Assembly (NCBI GenBank): GCA_903847605.1
Contig: CAINED010000080.1
Span: 1-64,000, forward strand
DNA length: 64,000 bases
Source of the DNA: an uncultured Hyphomicrobiales bacterium
GTDB lineage: Bacteria > Pseudomonadota > Alphaproteobacteria > Rhizobiales > Beijerinckiaceae
Reading direction: 5' to 3'
Both the position numbers and the translations under genes were made by a program. The notes under the pieces are model-generated. The model was not told the origin of the DNA and made no database searches. It was given only the letters and a program-made list of their open reading frames with translations. Below, piece by piece: positions 1 to 8,194 of this stretch. How positions within the stretch are numbered: position 1 is the first letter of the stretch; every line of letters starts with the position of its first letter.

Positions 1-1713
1 CGCGAGCGTGAGGTAGTCCTCATCCGATGTCTCGCTCTCGATCCGCACCGGCGCGGAGAAGCCGCGAAACAGCGAGAGCGCCGGTTTCTCATCGATATTA
101 CGGAACACGAGACGGCGGTGCCCGCCATCGAGAATGAAGGTTGACGACGACAATTCGTCTTGCGTTGCGCCATCTTTATCCGGGGCGGATGTCGTATCGA
201 GAGGAAGTTCCTGTCCGTCATGCGCGATGAGGCCGAGCCGCAAAGGTATGACTTGCGGAGATTTTTGGTCCTGCCCAGGCGTTGGCGGCGTCGATTGCGT
301 GAGGTCAAGTGTCAGGGTTCTGGCTTTGGCGTCATGCCGTGCGACGACTTTGACAAGTGGCGTTCCCGCCTGCCGGTACCACAGCATGAACTGGGTGAGG
401 TCTCGTCCCGAAGCTTCCGCGAAGCAGCCGATGAAATCCTCCACGATGGCAGCCGTTCCATCGTAACGCTCGAAATAGAGATCCATGCCACGGCGGAATG
501 CTGCCGCGCCAATAAAATTATACAGCGTGCGGATGACTTCCGCGCCCTTTTGATAGACGGTCGCCGTGTAGAAATTGTTGATCTCGTGATAGGTCTCCGG
601 CCGCACGTTATGAGCGAGCGGACCCGCATCTTCAGGAAATTGCGCAGCGCGCAATCCGCGCACGTCGGCAATACGTTTCACGGGCCGCGAGCGCTGGTCC
701 GCGGAAAACTCCTGATCGCGATAGACGGTCAGCCCTTCCTTCAGGCAAAGCTGGAACCAGTCGCGGCATGTGATGCGATTGCCCGTCCAGTTATGAAAAT
801 ATTCGTGCGCGATGATGGCTTCGATATGGGCATAGTCGGCGTCGGTCGCGGTCTGGGGCGAGGCGAGCACATATTTGTCGTTGAAGACATTGAGACCCTT
901 GTTTTCCATCGCGCCCATGTTGAAGTCGGAGACGGCGACGATGTTGAAAACATCGAGATCGTATTCCCTGCCGAATTTCTCCTCGTCCCATTTCATCGAG
1001 CGTTTCAGGGAATCCATCGCATAATGCGCGCGCTTTTCCTTGCCGGGCTCGACGTAAATGCCGAGATCGACTTTGTTTCCGGACGCAGTCGTGAACGTAT
1101 CGCGCAAGCAGCCGAGATTTCCGCCGACGAGAGCGAAAAGATAGGAAGGCTTGGGATGCGGGTCGTGCCAGATCGCGAAATGCCGTCCGTCAGGCAGATC
1201 GCCACTCCCGAGGGGGTTGCCATTGCCGAGGAGCACGGGTGCTTCCTGCTTCAAGGCCTCGATGCGCGTCGTATACACCGCGAGAACATCCGGCCGATCG
1301 GGAAAATAAGTGATACGCCTGAAGCCTTCGGCCTCGCATTGCGTGCAATAAACGCCGTTGGAGCGATAAAGTCCCGATAGCTGCGTGTTCGCAGTCGGAT
1401 CGACGGACGAACGCGTCATCAGTGTGAACGGACGTTGCGGCGGCGAGAAGATCGTAAGGCCGTCAGGCGTCATGCTGGCCTGCGATGCATCGAGCGCCTT
1501 GCCGTCCACTTCGACGCCGGTCACCGAAAGGCCGTCTCCATCGAATTGCAGAGGAGCGCCGGCACGTCCCTTTGGATTCGGTTTCACGAGCAGCTTCGAT
1601 GTCACCAGCGTCTGCGTGGGGTGCAGAACGAAATCCAGTTCGACGCGCTCGACGAGGTAGTCGGGAACGCGATAGTCCGAGAGATGAACGGCTTTGCCAG
1701 TATCGGTGCGCAT
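1..1713 (-). CDS. pepN: Aminopeptidase N (M1 family), C-terminus beyond left edge
   Basis: Zinc aminopeptidase that trims N-terminal residues from peptides in the cytoplasm. The reading frame is open from the ATG at 1713 to the window edge, giving 571 residues of a protein usually about 870-890 long, so the C-terminal third is missing. The gluzincin motif HEYFHNWTGNR starts at about residue 303, and the substrate-binding GAMEN motif (NMGAMENKG) lies about 35 residues before it. Both match the gammaproteobacterial-type PepN subgroup. The N-terminus (MRTDTGKAVHLSDY) is typical, and a GAGGA Shine-Dalgarno sits just upstream. It lies 73 bp downstream of the TetR gene on the same strand and may be read through from it. 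Identity is secure. Confidence 0.95.
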   Translation of the reverse strand, partial: MRTDTGKAVHLSDYRVPDYLVERVELDFVLHPTQTLVTSKLLVKPNPKGRAGAPLQFDGDGLSVTGVEVDGKALDASQASMTPDGLTIFSPPQRPFTLMTRSSVDPTANTQLSGLYRSNGVYCTQCEAEGFRRITYFPDRPDVLAVYTTRIEALKQEAPVLLGNGNPLGSGDLPDGRHFAIWHDPHPKPSYLFALVGGNLGCLRDTFTTASGNKVDLGIYVEPGKEKRAHYAMDSLKRSMKWDEEKFGREYDLDVFNIVAVSDFNMGAMENKGLNVFNDKYVLASPQTATDADYAHIEAIIAHEYFHNWTGNRITCRDWFQLCLKEGLTVYRDQEFSADQRSRPVKRIADVRGLRAAQFPEDAGPLAHNVRPETYHEINNFYTATVYQKGAEVIRTLYNFIGAAAFRRGMDLYFERYDGTAAIVEDFIGCFAEASGRDLTQFMLWYRQAGTPLVKVVARHDAKARTLTLDLTQSTPPTPGQDQKSPQVIPLRLGLIAHDGQELPLDTTSAPDKDGATQDELSSSTFILDGGHRRLVFRNIDEKPALSLFRGFSAPVRIESETSDEDYLTLA

Positions 1714-1786
1714 GAGGAGTCCTCGAATTTCGATGCATTGTGGAGATGCGATCAACGAAATTCAAGCGCACTGCGAAAGCAAATTT

Positions 1787-2386
1787 TTATTTGACGCGAA
1801 GTCCCAGCGCCGCCGCCACCGCCGTCTCAATCTCGTCCCGATACTGCCCAAGAGGACGCTGCAGGCGCCCATAGAGGCAAAAGACTGCCGGCTGAATGGC
1901 GACGCCGAGCGCGAGCGAAGCCGCGAGTTCCGGCTTGTCGATCGAAATCTCCTTCCGCGCGATGGCGCGCTGCATGATGGCGACGATCTCGCTGACGACG
2001 TTGTCCTCATCCCGGATGAAGCGCAGGTGATCGTGCTGGTTGAGGAGAATGAAGGCGAAGACATCCGGCGAATCGTCGAAGAGCTCGCAGAGCAGGGTAA
2101 CGAGTTGTCGCAGTGCTACGCCGAAATTTTCCGAATGCTCCGCGAGCGCGGTGACCGAACGCGCCAGATTCGAATAGTGGAAGGTGAAGATGGCGGAAGC
2201 GATCTCGTCTTTCGAAGCGAAATGACGATAAAGCGCCGCGTCGGCGACGCCAACGGCCGTCGCGATATCCTTGATCGAGGTCGCATCGAACCCCTTGCGC
2301 GCGAAGAGATGCAAGGCTTCCTTGAAGATCTTTTCGCGCGTGGCCTGGCCATCGCGGCTGCGCTTGCGTGCGGGAACGGCATTCAT
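1787..2386 (-). CDS. TetR/AcrR family transcriptional regulator
   Basis: DNA-binding repressor of 199 residues, the usual TetR size. The N-terminal helix-turn-helix is clear: ATREKIFKEALHLFARKGF, then TSIKDIATAVGVADAALYRHF, then ASKDE, about residues 15-62. The rest is a helical ligand-binding domain with no recognised ligand. Its start lies 3 bp beyond the stop of the acyltransferase/acyl-ligase fusion gene, so the two form an operon and the regulator is probably co-transcribed with its target. An AGTGAA-TG-TTCACT palindrome upstream of the fusion gene is the natural candidate operator. Control by fatty acid or acyl-CoA is an inference from the neighbour, not from this sequence. Confidence 0.9.
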   Translation of the reverse strand: MNAVPARKRSRDGQATREKIFKEALHLFARKGFDATSIKDIATAVGVADAALYRHFASKDEIASAIFTFHYSNLARSVTALAEHSENFGVALRQLVTLLCELFDDSPDVFAFILLNQHDHLRFIRDEDNVVSEIVAIMQRAIARKEISIDKPELAASLALGVAIQPAVFCLYGRLQRPLGQYRDEIETAVAAALGLRVK

Positions 2387-2389
2387 GGC

Positions 2390-5300
2390 TCAGACCTTTG
2401 CGCCAGCGCGCTCGCGAACGAGTCTGTTCAACTCGACGTAATCGAGCTTGCCGGAGCCGAGCAGGGGGAGGGCAGGCACGATCATGATCTCGGATGGCAT
2501 CATCAACTCCGTTGCGCCATGCAATTTCATGAAGGTTTGTACTTCGTTGCGTGAGGCGTCAGGCTTGGTCGTCACCATGATAAGGCGTTCGCCCTTGCGT
2601 TCGTCGGGCACGGATACGACGGCCGGTGCGTGATCGGGCCACATGGGATTGAGTATCTGCTCGATGGCCGCGAGCGAAACCATTTCGCCGGCGATCTTGG
2701 CGAAGCGCTTGGCGCGGCCCCTGATGCGCACGAAACCGTCCGCATCGATCGTGACGATATCGCCGGTATCGTGCCAGCCGCCGGGCGTCGGTTCGAGCAC
2801 GCCAGGATTGTCGGCGCGATAATAGCCCATCATCACGTTGGGGCCGCGCACATGCAGGCGTCCGCCTTCCTCGATGCCCGGCACCTGTTCGAGCTTCGGT
2901 TCGATATGCGGCAGAAGGCGGCCGACCGTTCCGGTACGGTTGAACATCGGCGTATTCACCGCGAGAACAGGCGCGGTCTCCGTGACGCCATAACCTTCGA
3001 GCACGCGCAGGCCGAATTTCTCCATATAGGTCTTGCGCGTCGTTTCCTTCACGGGTTCTGCGCCGGCCACAATGTAGCGCAGTGAGCGGAAGTCGTAGGC
3101 ATTGGCCGTGCGGGCATAGCCGTTGAGGAACGTATCCGTGCCGAAGAGGACCGTGGCATTCGCGCCATAGATCAGTTCGGGAATCTGGCGGTAGTGCAGC
3201 GGCGAGGGATAGAGATAACACTTCATACCCGAAAGCATCGGCAACAGCATGCCGCCGGTCAGGCCGAAGGAGTGAAACACCGGCAGCACGTTGAACACGA
3301 TGTCGAGCGGGGTGATGTCGAAGCGCGCATTGATCTGCGCGATATTGGCGTTGAAGTTTGTATGCGAGAGGACGACGCCCTTGGGCGTGCCTTCCGAACC
3401 CGACGTAAACAGCACCACTGCGGGATCGGATGGATCGCGCTTTTCAAGGGCGCGGGTCGAGAGCAACAGGCCCTTGATCTTGTCGCCACCGGTGATTGTA
3501 GCGCGCACGTCTTCGAGATAGACGATCTCGACTTGCTTGCCGAGCTCGGCGACGATGCTTTCGAGTTTTGCGCGTTCGATGAAGGCGCGCGAGGTGAGAA
3601 CCTTTTTGATCGCGGCGGCGGTGCACGCCGAGCGAAGATTGGCTGCGCCCGCCGTATAGTTCAGCATCGCGGCGACGCGACCGGCGCTTTGCACGGCAAA
3701 GAAGGTCACGGCTGCGCCCGTCGCATTGGGCAGCATCAGGCCGACGCATTCGCCCTTCTCGGTCATGGCCGCAATCTTGCCGCCGAGGATGCGCGCGCCG
3801 AGCAATACCTTGCGGCCGGACAGGGCGCCCGTCAGCGGATCCTCGACGACGATTTTGCTCGCGCCGGTGTCGCGGATTGAATCCGTCAGCGCTTTGAACA
3901 GGGTCATGTCCGTATGCGTCGTGCGCATCACGAGATCGGACATCACATCGTAGAGCGCGGCGCCCGCAGCGATGCGGCGCTTGCGGCCGACGAGCGCAGG
4001 GTCGATGTCGAGCTTGCGCGGTTCGAGGAAAGTGACGCGCACTTTCGGGAACAGCGAACGGCGCACCATGCCCGCCTTGAGGCGCGAGAAGAAGGTGCGC
4101 TCGAGGCCTTCGAGGCGAACGGGCACGATCATCGCGTCAGACTTGTCGGCGATCATGGCCGCACCGTCATAGACTTTCATCAATGCGCCGGTGACTGTGA
4201 GTCGTCCTTCCGGGAATATGACGAGGTGTTCGCCCTCGCGCACTTCCTTGATGAGACCGCGCGTCGATAGCGGCTTCGATGGGTCCATGGGATAGCAGCG
4301 GGCGATGCCGAGGAAGGGTTTCACCCACCATGCTTTTGCGATCTGCCAGTCGATGGCGAATACGGGCTTGCGCTCGAGAATGGAGAGAATAACGGGCGCA
4401 TCGAGGAAGGAAACGTGATTGAGCGCGATGACGCAGCGATCGCCGGCCTTCTGCAGATTTTCGATGCCCCTCACTTCCAGCCTGAAGACGAGGCGGAAAA
4501 GCATATTCAGGAAATCGGCGAAGAGGCTGCCCGGCAGATTGCGGAAGAGCCACCAGGCTGCGCCGAAATTCAGGACGCCGAGCAGGATGAAAAGCGCGGG
4601 CTCGCTGACATGGGCAAACTGGAGCGCGCCGGCGATCAGGGTTCCCGCAACAATGAATAGCGAAGTTACGATATTGACGGCCGCCACGACGCGCGCGCGG
4701 CGGTCTTCGCCCGCCCAGGCCTGAACGGCGGCAAAGGCAGGTACGACAAACAGTCCGCCCGCTGCGGAGACGCCGATGATGTCGATGATGAGACGGACGC
4801 CCGTGGCGCTGCGGAAGAATTCGCCAAGGCCGATTTCGGTGGATGCTTTCGGCAGACCAAGCGTTGCAAATCCGAGATCGATGAGGAAAGCGCCCATGAT
4901 GACCGCGGCGACAGGGACCGGCAGCAGCAGGATGCGTCCATGCGAAATCGCAGCAGCGACGAGCGAGCCGACGGCGATGCCGATGGCAAAGAGCGCGCTG
5001 ATGGCGGTCTCGACATCGATGCCGCCGCCAATGCGATGTTTCACAATCACTGGCACGAGAGACAGCGCCACCGCGCCGGTCATCCAGAACCAGCTCACGG
5101 CTAGGCCGCCGACCCAGATGTTGCGCTGCGTTTTGATTTCGCCGACGAGCGCAACCGATGATGCGATGATGTTACGCTCGACCTTGAGGCCCGGCGCGCC
5201 GACGCCTGTCGCCGGGATAAAGCGGCTCGCGCCCCAGCACGCCATAGCGACGATCATCAACTGCGCGACGATGAAGGTGGGGCTCGAATGATGCGAAGCG

Positions 5301-5785
5301 GCATAGCCGCCCGCAATCAGGCCAAGCAGGATCGCCAGAAACGTCGCACCCTCGACCAGCGCGTTACCGGCTGTGAGTTCGCGGGTTTCAAGATGATCCG
5401 GCAGGATGCCGTATTTGATCGGGCCGAACAGGGCGGCGATGACGCCGAGGCCGAAGAGAGCCGCGTAGAGCAGGTACAGGGAGGCAAAGAAGAAGCCCGC
5501 CGCCGCGATCATCTGCACGAAGATTTCCGCGAACTTGAGCCGCCGCGCGATGAGCGCCTTGTCGTGCGAATCGGCGATCTGGCCACCGAGGGCGGAGAGG
5601 AAAATCGAGGGAAGGATGAACAGCGCCACCGCGAGCGTCACAAGCGTGCCGGATTTCTCCTCGCCAAGCCGGAACAGGATCAGCATCGCCAGCATGTTGC
5701 GGACGAAATTGTCGTTGAAGGCTGAAAAGAACTGCGTCCAGAACAGGGGCGCAAACCGCCGCGAGGTCATGAGATCCTTGAACAC
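2390..5785 (-). CDS. aas: LplT-PlsC-Aas triple fusion: lysophospholipid transporter / acyltransferase / acyl-ACP synthetase
   Basis: Inner-membrane protein of 1131 residues expected to flip lysophospholipid inward and re-acylate it. Residues 1-420 form a multi-helix MFS unit resembling LplT (N-terminus SRRFAPLFWTQFFSAFNDN). About 425-620 is a PlsC acyltransferase with NHVSFLD (His about 456) and FPEGRLTVTG (about 522). About 640-1125 is an AMP-binding ligase with LFTSGSEGTPKG (about 792), YGVTETAPV and HDTGDIV. E. coli encodes LplT and Aas as two proteins; here they are one chain. A strong AGGAGGG ribosome site precedes the ATG. The TetR gene follows after 3 bp, and a palindrome lies upstream. 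Chain-length preference and the exact lysolipid cannot be read from sequence. Confidence 0.9.
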   Translation of the reverse strand: MFKDLMTSRRFAPLFWTQFFSAFNDNFVRNMLAMLILFRLGEEKSGTLVTLAVALFILPSIFLSALGGQIADSHDKALIARRLKFAEIFVQMIAAAGFFFASLYLLYAALFGLGVIAALFGPIKYGILPDHLETRELTAGNALVEGATFLAILLGLIAGGYAASHHSSPTFIVAQLMIVAMACWGASRFIPATGVGAPGLKVERNIIASSVALVGEIKTQRNIWVGGLAVSWFWMTGAVALSLVPVIVKHRIGGGIDVETAISALFAIGIAVGSLVAAAISHGRILLLPVPVAAVIMGAFLIDLGFATLGLPKASTEIGLGEFFRSATGVRLIIDIIGVSAAGGLFVVPAFAAVQAWAGEDRRARVVAAVNIVTSLFIVAGTLIAGALQFAHVSEPALFILLGVLNFGAAWWLFRNLPGSLFADFLNMLFRLVFRLEVRGIENLQKAGDRCVIALNHVSFLDAPVILSILERKPVFAIDWQIAKAWWVKPFLGIARCYPMDPSKPLSTRGLIKEVREGEHLVIFPEGRLTVTGALMKVYDGAAMIADKSDAMIVPVRLEGLERTFFSRLKAGMVRRSLFPKVRVTFLEPRKLDIDPALVGRKRRIAAGAALYDVMSDLVMRTTHTDMTLFKALTDSIRDTGASKIVVEDPLTGALSGRKVLLGARILGGKIAAMTEKGECVGLMLPNATGAAVTFFAVQSAGRVAAMLNYTAGAANLRSACTAAAIKKVLTSRAFIERAKLESIVAELGKQVEIVYLEDVRATITGGDKIKGLLLSTRALEKRDPSDPAVVLFTSGSEGTPKGVVLSHTNFNANIAQINARFDITPLDIVFNVLPVFHSFGLTGGMLLPMLSGMKCYLYPSPLHYRQIPELIYGANATVLFGTDTFLNGYARTANAYDFRSLRYIVAGAEPVKETTRKTYMEKFGLRVLEGYGVTETAPVLAVNTPMFNRTGTVGRLLPHIEPKLEQVPGIEEGGRLHVRGPNVMMGYYRADNPGVLEPTPGGWHDTGDIVTIDADGFVRIRGRAKRFAKIAGEMVSLAAIEQILNPMWPDHAPAVVSVPDERKGERLIMVTTKPDASRNEVQTFMKLHGATELMMPSEIMIVPALPLLGSGKLDYVELNRLVRERAGAKV

Positions 5786-5805
5786 GGAACCCTCCTGAAT
5801 TCATA

Positions 5806-5819
5806 AGTGAATGTTCACT
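5806..5819. promoter_or_regulatory. Palindromic operator candidate for the TetR regulator
   Basis: A perfect inverted repeat AGTGAA-TG-TTCACT lies 21-34 bp upstream of the ATG of the acyltransferase fusion gene, next to its Shine-Dalgarno. TetR proteins bind short palindromes like this, and the TetR gene is the last-but-one member of the same unit. Binding is inferred from position and symmetry only. Confidence 0.6.
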
Positions 5820-5977
5820 AACATGAGGGCCTCGCGTGGTCAAGTGGCTTGACGGCACATCGGCTGGCGCGGAGATCGTGCAGTGTGCGCCAGCGCACAT
5901 CGGGGTTTGACGCCCAGGCTTTGCGCCATCCGCGCCGTTGGGGCAATCTGCGACGAATAAGATTCAGGGAGGAACGA

Positions 5978-7036
5978 GTGTCCAAATCCATCCGCCGTGG
6001 CAGGAGCTTTGCCGCCAGTCTGCTCATGGCCGCAGCCTTCATGGCGCAACCCAATGTGGGCGCGGCCCAGACTGCCGCCGAATTCTACAAGGGCAAGACG
6101 ATCAATGTGATCGTGCCATTTTCGCCCGGCGGCTATTACGACCTCGGCGCACGGCTGCTGGCCCGCCACATGGGAAACCACCTGCCGGGCAATCCGCAGA
6201 TGGTGGTTCAGAACCAGCCGGGCGGCGGCGGCATCGGTCTTGCGAACCGTCTCGGCGCGGGCGCCAACAACGACGGCACGATGATCGCCGTCCTGCAGCG
6301 GGGCCTGCCGCTGCTGGCCTTGACCGGCGACAAGAACGTGCGATTCGATCCGCTCACAATCACCTGGCTCGGTTCGATCTCGGCTTACTCGACCGATGCG
6401 TTTATTCTGGCGATCAACGCCTCGCATCCCGTGAAAAAGGTCGAGGAGCTCTTGCAGCCCGGGGTGAAGCTGAAAGTCGGGGCCAATCAGGCCGGCTCCA
6501 CCAATCTGACCCTAGCGGTCATCTGTCGCGAAATTCTCGGCCTCAATTACGAGATCGTTCGCGGTTATCCCGGCGCGTCGAACATCAATCTCGCACAGCA
6601 AAACGGCGAGGTGGACGGCCAGTTCGCGGACGTGAGTTTCTTTGCGACGAACATGAAGGCGCAATGGGATGCCAAGGGTCTGACGCCCATCGTGCAACTC
6701 GGACGCCGCACGCGCCTGCCTTCCTTGCCCGATGTGCCGACCGCACGCGAACTCGTGAAGGACGAAGAACGCAGAGCTTTTCTCGTCTTCGCGGAAACGC
6801 CTTTCTTTGCCGCGTTACCCGTCGCCGCGCCCGTCGGCGTTCCCAAGGATCGCGCGGATGCGTTGAAGGCTGCCTTCATGGCGACGGCGAAGGACGAAGC
6901 TTTCTTAAGCGAAGCGAACCGCATGCGCTACACGGTCGATCCGATTTCCGGCGACGAGGTGCTCGCGATCATTCGCGAGGCTGCGAAAACCCCGAAGCAC
7001 ATCATCGAGAAATACAAGGAGACTATTGAGAAATAG
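5978..7036 (+). CDS. Bug-type tripartite tricarboxylate transporter receptor
   Basis: Periplasmic substrate-binding protein (TctC/Bug family), 352 residues from the chosen GTG at 5978. That start has a GGGAGG ribosome site and opens a Sec signal peptide (SIRRGRSFAASLLMAAAFMA...GAAQ); a longer in-frame reading from 5849 adds only non-coding-looking arginine-rich sequence. The mature part shows the family features: YKGKTINVIVPFSPGGYYD near the N-terminus and NQPGGGGIGLANRLG further on. It binds an unidentified carboxylate-like solute. No TctA/TctB membrane partners are in the window, so it is an orphan receptor. It converges on a second Bug gene across a pair of palindromic repeats. Confidence 0.88.
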   Translation: MSKSIRRGRSFAASLLMAAAFMAQPNVGAAQTAAEFYKGKTINVIVPFSPGGYYDLGARLLARHMGNHLPGNPQMVVQNQPGGGGIGLANRLGAGANNDGTMIAVLQRGLPLLALTGDKNVRFDPLTITWLGSISAYSTDAFILAINASHPVKKVEELLQPGVKLKVGANQAGSTNLTLAVICREILGLNYEIVRGYPGASNINLAQQNGEVDGQFADVSFFATNMKAQWDAKGLTPIVQLGRRTRLPSLPDVPTARELVKDEERRAFLVFAETPFFAALPVAAPVGVPKDRADALKAAFMATAKDEAFLSEANRMRYTVDPISGDEVLAIIREAAKTPKHIIEKYKETIEK

Positions 7037-7065
7037 ATTTGGCCGTGGATATGAATTCTGAGGAT

Positions 7066-7105
7066 GCCATCCCGGAAAATCGCGAAGCGATTTATCCGGG
7101 ATGGC
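7066..7105. repeat. Long near-perfect palindrome (REP-like or bidirectional terminator)
   Basis: Arms GCCATCCCGGA (7066-7076) and TCCGGGATGGC (7095-7105) are perfect complements. The interior AAATCGC-GAA-GCGATTT also pairs, leaving one unpaired base, so about 40 bp can fold into a single hairpin. It sits between the two convergent Bug genes. It could serve as a terminator for both, although no long T-run follows, and a similar pair of palindromes recurs near 29.3 kb. Confidence 0.75.
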
Positions 7106-7125
7106 GAAAGTAGAAGCATTGAACG

Positions 7126-7157
7126 ATCCCGGCTCTTCGCTTCGCTGCGGCCGGGAT
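7126..7157. repeat. Dispersed palindromic repeat, copy A
   Basis: Arms ATCCCGGC (7126-7133) and GCCGGGAT (7150-7157) flank TCTTCGCTTCGCTGCG. The core CCCGGCTCTTCGCTTCGCT is nearly the same as CCCGGCTCTCCGCTTCGCT at 29334-29352, so this is a repeated element rather than a chance hairpin. Only two copies are visible in this window. Confidence 0.7.
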
Positions 7158-7174
7158 GACATAATTCTGTCGAG

Positions 7175-8155
7175 CTACTGCGGCTCTATCCCCATGGCCG
7201 GCAGATCGACGCGCCACTTCTCAATGTCCTTTTTGAGTACGGCCGCGAAATCTTCCGGTGTGCCGCCGATTGTATCCACGGCCTGCTCTTTCAGTTTTGC
7301 GATGACGCGCGGCCTCTCGAGTTCTTTGTTTGCTGCAGCATTGAGCTTCATAATAATTTCACGCGGCGTGCCAGCAGGTGCGAACAACCCGTACCACGAA
7401 AAGAATTCCGCGCCCGGCACGGTTTCGGCGATGGTTGGCACGTTCGGCATGGAGGCGAGGCGCTTGGGCTCCGCGACCGCGATGATGCGCAGTTTCCCAG
7501 CTTCGACATGGGGCAGAACGGCGGTTGGCGTCGCAAAGCCTAAGAGGAACTGACCGCTCAAAAGATCGGTCATCAACGGTCCCGTGCCGCGATAGGGCAG
7601 GTGGACGATATCGACCTTCGCCTTGTAGCGGATGAGTTCGCCCATCAGATGCTGGCCCGTGCCGAGGCCCGCGCTGCCGAAGACAATCTTGCCCGGATTC
7701 TTGCGTGCGTGATCGACAAGGTCGGACACGGTTTTCACATCAAGTGAAGGATGCACGACCATGAATAGCGCGGTCGAGGCAGCGAGCACGACCGGTTCAA
7801 ATGACTTGATTGGATCGTAGGGAAAGTTCTTCTGCATGAACGGATTGATGGAATGGGTCGGCGTCAGGCCCGACAGGATCGTGTAGCCATCCGGCGCTGC
7901 GCGCGCGACGGAAGTCGAACCCGGCGTGCCGCTGGCGCCGGGCCTGTTCTCGATGACGATCGTGGCGCCCAATGTCGCCGCCATTCCGTCCGCGAGAATA
8001 CGCGGCACGAGATCGGCCGTGCCGCCGCCCGGAAACGGGACCACCATGGTGATCGTGCGGGACGGATAGGTTTGCGCCTGTGCGGGCAGGAGACCCGCAC
8101 TGCCCAGAATTGCGCAGCCCAGAAATCCGGCTAGCGCGCGTTTATGCATTTTCAT
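7175..8155 (-). CDS. Bug-type tripartite tricarboxylate transporter receptor
   Basis: Periplasmic solute receptor of 326 residues, normal for the family. It opens with a Sec signal peptide (KMHKRALAGFLGCAILG...LLPAQAQ). The mature protein begins YPSRTITMVVPFPGGGTADL, a hallmark Bug segment, followed by NRPGASGTPG and FGSAGLGTGQHLM. No membrane components accompany it. The Rieske oxygenase and aldo/keto reductase genes lie upstream on the same strand; the oxygenase stop is 39 bp from this start, so the three may form one catabolic unit in which this receptor brings in the substrate. The ligand is unknown. Confidence 0.9.
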   Translation of the reverse strand: MKMHKRALAGFLGCAILGSAGLLPAQAQTYPSRTITMVVPFPGGGTADLVPRILADGMAATLGATIVIENRPGASGTPGSTSVARAAPDGYTILSGLTPTHSINPFMQKNFPYDPIKSFEPVVLAASTALFMVVHPSLDVKTVSDLVDHARKNPGKIVFGSAGLGTGQHLMGELIRYKAKVDIVHLPYRGTGPLMTDLLSGQFLLGFATPTAVLPHVEAGKLRIIAVAEPKRLASMPNVPTIAETVPGAEFFSWYGLFAPAGTPREIIMKLNAAANKELERPRVIAKLKEQAVDTIGGTPEDFAAVLKKDIEKWRVDLPAMGIEPQ

Positions 8156-8194
8156 CTTTCCCTCCCTGGAATTCCGCCGTCTTGCGCGGCCTGA

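Noticed and set aside
160..1380. 406-residue plus-strand open frame
   Set aside because: Antisense to pepN, whose HEYFH and GAMEN motifs fix the coding strand.
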